Source: SLST01 sp046538735
GTDB taxonomy: Bacteria; Spirochaetota; Spirochaetia; DSM-27196; SLST01
Reading direction: 5' to 3'
Assembly (NCBI GenBank): GCA_046538735.1
Contig: JBKHII010000009.1
Location: forward strand, 8,098-72,097
DNA: 64,000 nucleotides
Shown in pieces: positions 58,789 through 64,000 of this stretch (positions are counted from its first letter, which is position 1; every line of letters starts with the position of its first letter). The translations under genes were made by a program, and so were the position numbers. The notes below the pieces were generated by a model. That model made no database searches. It had not been told where the DNA came from and saw only the letters and a program-made list of their open reading frames with translations.

Positions 58789-59724
58789 ATGCCTGAGCTG
58801 CCGGATCTCGAGGGTTACCGGGTGGCGCTCGATCGTGCGCTTCGCGGACACGTGCTCGAAGAGGTCGCCGTCTACCACCCCTTTCTGCTTCGGTCCGCGG
58901 GCACGCCGCCGGAGTCCGCGATCGGCAGGACGGTGCTCCGTACCCATCGGCGCGGCAAGAGGATCGCGATCGAGTTCGACGGGGGGCCTGTCTTCGTCTT
59001 TCATCTGATGATTGCCGGTCGGTTCCGATGGAAGGACTCGACCGAGTCGGGGCCGGCGAAGCCGCCCGCGCGCAAGAGCGGTACGCTCGCGCGGCTCGTT
59101 TTCGAGAACGGCAGCCTGTCGCTGACGGAGGCCGGAACGCGCAGGCGCGCGAGTCTCCACGTTGTGCTGGATATCGACGATCTGCGCGCGCTCGATCCCG
59201 GCGGCAGCGAGCTCCTCGACGGACAGATGGACGCCGAAACCTTCGCTACGCTTCTGCGAAGCGAGAACCACACGCTGAAACGCTCGCTCACCGATCCGCG
59301 GCTCTTCTCCGGAATCGGGAACGCCTACTCGGACGAGATACTCTTCGCCGCCAGGATGTCACCGTTCGCGATGACGCAGTCGCTCTCGGACGCGGAGTGC
59401 GCCCGGCTCTTCGTCGCAGCCGTGCGCACGCTCGGCGAGTGGCGGGATCGCTTCGTCGCCGAAGCGAGCGAGCGGTTCCCGGCCAAGGTGACCGCGTTCC
59501 GCCCGGAGATGCACGTCCACGGCAAGTACGATACGCCGTGCAGCGTATGTGGAACGCCCATTCAGCGTATCAGATACGCAGACAACGAGAGCAACTACTG
59601 CCCCACGTGTCAGACCGGCGGGAAGGTCTACGCGGACCGAGCGCTCTCCCGCCTGCTGAAGAGCGACTGGCCGCGAACGGTGGAGGAGCTCGAGAAGCTC
59701 AAGCGACCGCCTACTTCTCGGTGA
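58789..59724 (+). CDS. Fpg/MutM-family DNA glycosylase
   Basis: 311 aa, ATG behind GAGGAGGG. It removes oxidised bases and nicks the abasic site. After Met removal, Pro-Glu (PELPDLEGY) gives the catalytic proline and glutamate; a conserved lysine lies in RRGKRIAIEF. The helix-two-turn-helix has LFSGIGNAYSDEILFAA, and the zinc finger is CSVCGTP...NYCPTCQ. The protein continues about 40 residues past the zinc finger, longer than classical Fpg. The PELPDLE start suggests a side branch of the family. Its 3' end overlaps the convergent cyclase gene by 14 bases. Confidence 0.92.
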   Translation: MPELPDLEGYRVALDRALRGHVLEEVAVYHPFLLRSAGTPPESAIGRTVLRTHRRGKRIAIEFDGGPVFVFHLMIAGRFRWKDSTESGPAKPPARKSGTLARLVFENGSLSLTEAGTRRRASLHVVLDIDDLRALDPGGSELLDGQMDAETFATLLRSENHTLKRSLTDPRLFSGIGNAYSDEILFAARMSPFAMTQSLSDAECARLFVAAVRTLGEWRDRFVAEASERFPAKVTAFRPEMHVHGKYDTPCSVCGTPIQRIRYADNESNYCPTCQTGGKVYADRALSRLLKSDWPRTVEELEKLKRPPTSR

Positions 59725-61927
59725 GCGAAACCACGCCTGTCCACGAGGAACGGGCTTCCGTGGGCTTCGCGAGCCATTCGTCGCACCTCATGACCATCCC
59801 ACGCGCGACCACGTCGACGTCCGCGATTGCGGCGAACGCGTCACGCGCCTCGTCAAGCCGGTTGTTGTACCAGAGGTGGAGCGCCTGCTCGTATGCGGAA
59901 ACCGAGTCCGCCCGCGATCGATAATCGTCCGGCAGCATCGGTTCGTAGACGGTGACCGGTTCGTTTCGTCCGACGACTGCGATTCGTCCGAGCTCGCGAA
60001 CCGGGAACGCGCCGTTGAGCCGCTCCTTCGTTGCACGGGAAACCATGACGTAGGTTCCGAAGACCTTGTTCGCGCCCTCGAGCCGACTCGCGAGGTTCAT
60101 GCCGTCACCGAGCGCGGTGTAGTCGAACCGTGTTCGGCTCCCGAAGTTGCCGACCGAGACTTCGGCCGTATGGAGACCGATCCGCGTGTAGATATCCCGC
60201 CCAACGCCGGGTATGGACGAGTCGTGGTCGTGCGGGCCGACCGGCTCGGCGTAGTGCGGTCGCAACTCGCCGAGCCGTCTCTGACAGAGCAGTGCGGCTT
60301 CCACCGCTCGCTCCGGGTGCGAGGGAACCTCGAGCGGGGCGTTCCAGAAGGCGATGATCGCATCGCCCTCGAACTTGTCGATCGTGCCGCCGAGGTCCTG
60401 AATGATGCTCACGAGCTCGGTGAGGTAGTGGTTCAGGAAGCCGGAGAGCTGCTCCGGGGAAAGCCCCTCCGAGAGCGTCGTGAAGCCCTGGATATCCGAG
60501 AAGAACATCGAGAGCTCTCGCTTCTCGCCACCGAGCTTCAGCATCGCCGGGTTCTGTACGAGCTGGTCCACGACCGCGGGACTCACGTAGGTTCCGAACG
60601 CGCTGCTGATGAAGCGCTTCTGCGCGCCCTCGGTTGCGTAGTTCGCGACGTTCGCGGCGGCCACCGCGACGAATCCGGTCACGACCACGACAATCAGCGG
60701 CAGCCAGAATCCGAGCAGGTACGCCGCGGAGGCGGCGAGCGGGCCCGCGACGACGAAACCGAGGAGAATGAGTATCTCCGTCATGGTTCTCCGCGCATAG
60801 GTGGCCGCGTAGGCCGCCGCGGCGGCGACGAGCATGACGAACACCGCCGAGAACCAGATCGGAGCGTCGCGCATGAACTCACCGGACAGCAGATTGTCGA
60901 GCATCGTGGCGTGGACGGAGACCCCGGGGGCACGCGACGCGAGCGGAGTCGGTCGCAGATCGAGTAGGCCGGACGCGCTCGGACCAATGAACACGTGCCT
61001 TCCGCGGAACGGCTCGGTATCGATCGTGGGTTCCCCGCCGCTCGCGATCTGGAAACCGGAGATCACAACGTCGAACGCCGGGAAGCTCCGATGCAGCGGA
61101 TCGCCGGGAGACCCGCTGCCGGCCGACCAGTCGCCGGGCGTCGTGTACTTCAAGAGCACGGTGCCGTCCCGACTCACCGGAACGCGAGTCTCTCCCACGT
61201 AGAGCGCTCGGTTCTCGAATCGGAGATCGAGCGTCTCACCCGTCGCCGCGATCAGCGGCGCAAGCCCGAGACCCGGCACGGGTTGGCCGAGATGGTAGTT
61301 CAGCAGTCGATACCGCCGAAACACACCGTCCTCGTCGTTGCCCTGGTTCACGAATGCGATCGTGCCGCTGTGCGCCGTGACGTCTTCGTGGGGGAATGAG
61401 GCCTGAGAGAACGTGATCTCGGCCTCGTCCTTCGGATCGAGCCCTCGCACGGTGAGGTCTGGTCGCCGCGCGTAATCGGGCCACGGCTCCGGATTGCTGG
61501 TGCCGGGGCGCAGGAGCTCGACCCCGTAGATCACGCTGCCGAACTCCGCGGCAGCGGCTCGGAGCTGCAGATCGTCTTCAACGCCCACCCCGGCGTCTTC
61601 GAGAATGATATCGAGCGTCACGGATGCCGCCCCCGCCTCCTGGAAGAAGGCGAGCATGTACCCGTAGAACGAACGCGGCCACGGCCAGTCGATCCCATTC
61701 TGACTGCTCATCAGCTCCAGACTCTCCTGATCCACGAGCACGATCACGATGTCGTCCGTGGCATCGGTCGGTCCGGCGAAGGTGCGGACCCGCCAATCCC
61801 AAGTCGAGCGTTCCGTGCCGTCCAGGGCACCGGTGACCAGAAGGACAACGCCGAGCAGGCCGGAGCACGCGCCCACGACGAGCGCTCGGAGAGACTTCGA
61901 TGAGATGGAACGGGACGCGTTCGCCAC
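59711..61927 (-). CDS. CHASE2-domain class III adenylate cyclase
   Basis: 738 aa, ATG behind AAGGAGG. TM helix 1 (~13-35) is followed by a periplasmic CHASE2 sensor (about 40-335; DIVIVLVDQESLELM, WPWPRSFYGYML). Three further TM helices lie around 345-425. The cytoplasmic cyclase domain (about 455-650) has SMFFSDIQGFTTLSE with one metal Asp, FEGDAIIAFWNAP with the second, and TALGDGMNLASRLEGA with transition-state Asn and Arg. It makes cAMP (GMP cannot be excluded) in response to an outside signal. A short C-terminal helical tail follows. Confidence 0.93.
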   Translation of the reverse strand: MANASRSISSKSLRALVVGACSGLLGVVLLVTGALDGTERSTWDWRVRTFAGPTDATDDIVIVLVDQESLELMSSQNGIDWPWPRSFYGYMLAFFQEAGAASVTLDIILEDAGVGVEDDLQLRAAAAEFGSVIYGVELLRPGTSNPEPWPDYARRPDLTVRGLDPKDEAEITFSQASFPHEDVTAHSGTIAFVNQGNDEDGVFRRYRLLNYHLGQPVPGLGLAPLIAATGETLDLRFENRALYVGETRVPVSRDGTVLLKYTTPGDWSAGSGSPGDPLHRSFPAFDVVISGFQIASGGEPTIDTEPFRGRHVFIGPSASGLLDLRPTPLASRAPGVSVHATMLDNLLSGEFMRDAPIWFSAVFVMLVAAAAAYAATYARRTMTEILILLGFVVAGPLAASAAYLLGFWLPLIVVVVTGFVAVAAANVANYATEGAQKRFISSAFGTYVSPAVVDQLVQNPAMLKLGGEKRELSMFFSDIQGFTTLSEGLSPEQLSGFLNHYLTELVSIIQDLGGTIDKFEGDAIIAFWNAPLEVPSHPERAVEAALLCQRRLGELRPHYAEPVGPHDHDSSIPGVGRDIYTRIGLHTAEVSVGNFGSRTRFDYTALGDGMNLASRLEGANKVFGTYVMVSRATKERLNGAFPVRELGRIAVVGRNEPVTVYEPMLPDDYRSRADSVSAYEQALHLWYNNRLDEARDAFAAIADVDVVARGMVMRCDEWLAKPTEARSSWTGVVSLTEK

Positions 61928-61945
61928 GGCGAACCTCCTTCGCGG

Positions 61946-62461
61946 CTAGATCTCGGAGAGCGCCCGTCCGTACCGACCGGCGGACACCTCTGCGTTCACG
62001 GTCGTCAGCCCTCCGTGGTTGATGAGTCGACGGTTGATTTCATTGATCCGTCTCCCGGGGCTCGGGTGCGTCTGCAAGAACGCTCGCTTCTCGACCCCGG
62101 ACCGCCGCTCGAGCACACGGACGAGCTGCGTGTCTTCCAGTCCCACCGCCGCAAGCCGGGAGCGCAGCGCCTCGATCGCCTGGATCGCCTTCCGGGACGA
62201 ATCGTAATTGGCGTTCGGATCGACGCGTGGCTGTTCACGAGCGACCTCGCGAGATGTTATGGTCCGTGCGTCGCGCTCGCCGAGGACCGTGACCACCGTG
62301 CCGGAATCGAGCCGGTCGGAGATCGCGCTCACGAACCCCGGGGCGGCACGGAGCTCCACGCTCGGTCCTTGAACGAAGAGCGTGCCTCCGGCGTCCGCCG
62401 CGAAGAGGAGGATCGCAACGAGTCCGAGTCCCGCCACGATGAGACCACGACGCACGCGCAC
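61946..62461 (-). CDS. fused remnant: SH3-like N-terminus joined to an M48-peptidase C-terminus
   Basis: 171 aa from the GTG at 62461. A basic start and one hydrophobic helix (GLIVAGLGLVAILLFAA) lead an export-type N-terminus. Residues 33-61 (VELRAAPGFVSAISDRL) align with the SH3-like protein at 63458-63943. From residue 106 onward (AVGLEDTQLVRVLE, RAFLQTHPSPGRRI, GRYGRALSEI) it matches the C-terminus of the M48 peptidase immediately upstream. The zinc-binding HExxH part is missing. It therefore cannot be a protease. It looks like a duplicated SH3+M48 pair collapsed by deletion. It may be a pseudogene or a small adaptor. Confidence 0.8.
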   Translation of the reverse strand: MRVRRGLIVAGLGLVAILLFAADAGGTLFVQGPSVELRAAPGFVSAISDRLDSGTVVTVLGERDARTITSREVAREQPRVDPNANYDSSRKAIQAIEALRSRLAAVGLEDTQLVRVLERRSGVEKRAFLQTHPSPGRRINEINRRLINHGGLTTVNAEVSAGRYGRALSEI

Positions 62462-62465
62462 GACC

Positions 62466-63458
62466 CTAGATCCCGCCAAGAGCGGAGCGATAGCGCTCGC
62501 GCGCCACTGCCCCTCGGATTCTGCCGCCCGGCTCCACGTCTCGAAGCTCGTCCGACTCCAGATCGGAGACGCGCGACTGTGGCCGTGGGTGGGTCTTCGA
62601 GAATCCGCGTGGCTGCTGAGAACCCTCGTACTGAGCCTCCTGCGCGGCGTCCATATTCTCGAGAACCCTGATGAGCGCGTAGGGGTCGTAGCCCACTCGC
62701 CGGAGGATATCGACTGCGGCGCCGTCGGCCTCGCGTTCGGTGGAACCCGAGTAGCCGCGCGTGACGAGCGTGTCCACGACGTCGGCCGTCGCATCCCCGA
62801 AGATCGCCGTCACTTCCTGCAGGCGATCGTCGGTGACCGTATCGAGTGCCTCGAACATGCCGTCCTGGACCGCGGTGATGACCCGCGAGGTACGGATACT
62901 TCCCAGACCGTGCCGCATCGCGACGTGGGCGATCTCGTGCGCAAGCACGGCGGCCAGCTCGTCCTCGCTCGCCGTAAGGGCGAGCATACCGCGCGTAATG
63001 AAGATGTGTCCCCCCGGCGTCGCGAAGGCGTTGATTTCGTCCGTGTCCAGGATCATGAACGTGTACCCGAGATACAGCTGCGGTCGCTCAGACGCGAGCG
63101 CGAGCGCTTGTCCGACTCGGTTCACGTACACGGTCGCCCGGTTGTCGTCGTACGCGGGGTAGTCGCGGAGGATCGTCGCGGCGACCGATCGGCCCACGTA
63201 GTGTTCCTGCTCCGGAGTGAAGGGTGAGTTCGACGCATTCACAACGTCGCCAAGCGTCTTCACACCCTGGAGCGCGAGCCTCGCTTCGGTGGAGCCGGCG
63301 GAGTCCACGATGCCGAGATCGTCGCTGATCGTCGCAAACTCGCCGACTGCCTGCCCGAGTTCCGCGCACCCGGTCAACAGGATCGCGGCCGAAACGAAGA
63401 TGAGCACGGTCACAATGGAGGCGGGCATTCTGTGCGATGCATTCACGTGGGCGCTCAT
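62466..63458 (-). CDS. M48-family zinc metallopeptidase lipoprotein
   Basis: 330 aa from the ATG at 63458, which overlaps the upstream stop (TGATG). A lipoprotein signal ends in LLTGC (C31), so the enzyme should be anchored in the periplasm. The protease has FATPGGHIFITRGML, HEIAH (174-178) and EREAD at 241-245 for zinc. The C-terminal region contains RGFSKTHPRP, a common M48 tail. It resembles BepA/LoiP-type quality-control proteases of outer-membrane proteins. It sits between two SH3-like genes, forming one operon. Confidence 0.93.
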   Translation of the reverse strand: MSAHVNASHRMPASIVTVLIFVSAAILLTGCAELGQAVGEFATISDDLGIVDSAGSTEARLALQGVKTLGDVVNASNSPFTPEQEHYVGRSVAATILRDYPAYDDNRATVYVNRVGQALALASERPQLYLGYTFMILDTDEINAFATPGGHIFITRGMLALTASEDELAAVLAHEIAHVAMRHGLGSIRTSRVITAVQDGMFEALDTVTDDRLQEVTAIFGDATADVVDTLVTRGYSGSTEREADGAAVDILRRVGYDPYALIRVLENMDAAQEAQYEGSQQPRGFSKTHPRPQSRVSDLESDELRDVEPGGRIRGAVARERYRSALGGI

Positions 63459-63943
63459 CACTCCGCCTCCGCAATCCCGGCGCCGACTTCCTCGAGGAAA
63501 TCGCCCAGCTCGACCGGCGGAATGGTATAGGTCTCCATCTCGTCCACAAGGTCGAAGTCGAGCTGCTCCTCCTGCCGGTACTCCTGCTCGACTCGCTCGT
63601 TGAACCCGCGACCGGCAAGCGCGATCTCACGCGACGTCGTCCCGGAGCGGTTCGATCCGCTTCCGGTGAGGTTCATCTCCGCCGGCGGCAGCACGGCGGA
63701 CGAGTGCAGCCACCCTTCCGTGCCGGTCTCGTCAACCCGAACTCGGACCCAGTCTCCACGCACCGAGAGAACCGTGGCGGAGGCGCCGTAGAGGACGCGC
63801 TCCGTAATCGCACCGAGGAAACCGGGTGCCGAACGAAGCGCGCCCTCCCGGACGGAAACCGCAACCGTATCGCCGGTGGATACGGCGAAGAGCGCCCCGC
63901 TCAGGACGAACAGAAGCAGGAACGCCATGATAGCTCGAGCCAT
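63458..63943 (-). CDS. exported SH3-like protein
   Basis: 161 aa from the ATG at 63943, behind GGGAGG. A signal peptide (1-20, ending GALFA) precedes a bacterial SH3-type domain (VREGALRSAPGFLGAI, YGASATVLSVRGDWVRVRV, TEGWLHSSAVLPP). A hydrophilic, glutamate-rich tail follows (FNERVEQEYRQEEQ, then PPVELGDFLEEVG). Such domains bind peptides or cell-wall material. First gene of the operon with the M48 peptidase and the SH3/M48 remnant, so its partner is probably the peptidase. Confidence 0.85.
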   Translation of the reverse strand: MARAIMAFLLLFVLSGALFAVSTGDTVAVSVREGALRSAPGFLGAITERVLYGASATVLSVRGDWVRVRVDETGTEGWLHSSAVLPPAEMNLTGSGSNRSGTTSREIALAGRGFNERVEQEYRQEEQLDFDLVDEMETYTIPPVELGDFLEEVGAGIAEAE

Positions 63944-63962
63944 GCTACCTCCCAGGCCGCAC

Positions 63963-63991
63963 ATTATACGGCAGGTGCAGTTCGGAGTCGA
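63963..63991 (-). promoter_or_regulatory. promoter of the SH3/M48 operon
   Basis: TCGACT (63991-63986), 17-base spacer, consensus TATAAT (63968-63963) on the minus strand. The leader is about 13 bases long and holds GGGAGG before the ATG at 63943. Confidence 0.65.
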
Positions 63992-64000
63992 GGGTGAGTC

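Noticed and set aside
1..64000. Mobile elements, phage, defence systems or CRISPR
   Set aside because: No transposase, integrase, recombinase, toxin-antitoxin pair, Cas gene or direct-repeat array was seen in either strand. The window looks like core chromosome.

Overview
The window is GC-rich bacterial chromosome with no rRNA, insertion sequence, prophage or CRISPR array. The mix of genes fits a free-living spirochaete of the Spirochaetaceae type. It includes a FlgM anti-sigma factor, a CHASE2 adenylate cyclase, c-di-GMP signalling proteins, several HisKA_2-type kinases and a sn-glycerol-1-phosphate dehydrogenase. A long cytoplasmic protein of unknown function also looks spirochaete-like. 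The assignment is inferred from gene content, not from a search.

Layout. 1-5000: end of an archaeal-type UMP kinase, a lipoprotein pair, a small conserved gene, a PAS histidine kinase, tRNA-Leu(CAA) and an aldo/keto reductase. 5000-10500: an ankyrin protein, a broken HD phosphohydrolase, an HD-GYP protein and a proC-proA-proB proline operon. 10500-16600: an outer-membrane-like protein, an alpha-oxoamine synthase resembling bacterial serine palmitoyltransferase, a GNAT-Nudix fusion, a rhodanese, a nucleoside hydrolase and glycerol-1-phosphate dehydrogenase. 16600-22000: fatty-acid synthesis (fabD-fabG-fabF on minus, fabH on plus) around an unknown membrane-anchored protein. 22000-31200: a MoxR/DUF58/transglutaminase-TPR operon ending in a coupled beta-propeller histidine kinase. 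31200-37400: an AddA/AddB-like helicase-nuclease pair.

37400-44700: small unknown genes, tRNA-Ala(GGC), a 556-aa unknown protein, lspA, a Nif3-like gene and a Lon-family protease. 44700-50800: an ATPase-fold/HDOD fusion, a small glutaredoxin, OsmC, a SpoU methyltransferase, an iron-ADH pseudoenzyme, flgM and rsmI. 50800-57300: a DUF4097 repeat protein, an unknown protein, a GPH sugar symporter, a HIT protein, aspS and a class IV aminotransferase. 57300-64000: a diguanylate cyclase, a MutM-like glycosylase, a CHASE2 cyclase and a tandem SH3/M48 peptidase cluster that includes a fused remnant.

Genes are tightly packed, with many 1-4 bp stop/start overlaps that point to translational coupling. 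Two signals cross the window. First, at least eight genes have a -10 hexamer ending only 6-8 bases before the start codon and no Shine-Dalgarno, which predicts leaderless mRNAs. Second, several genes are visibly degenerate or rearranged: the HD hydrolase, the iron-ADH and the M48 remnant.
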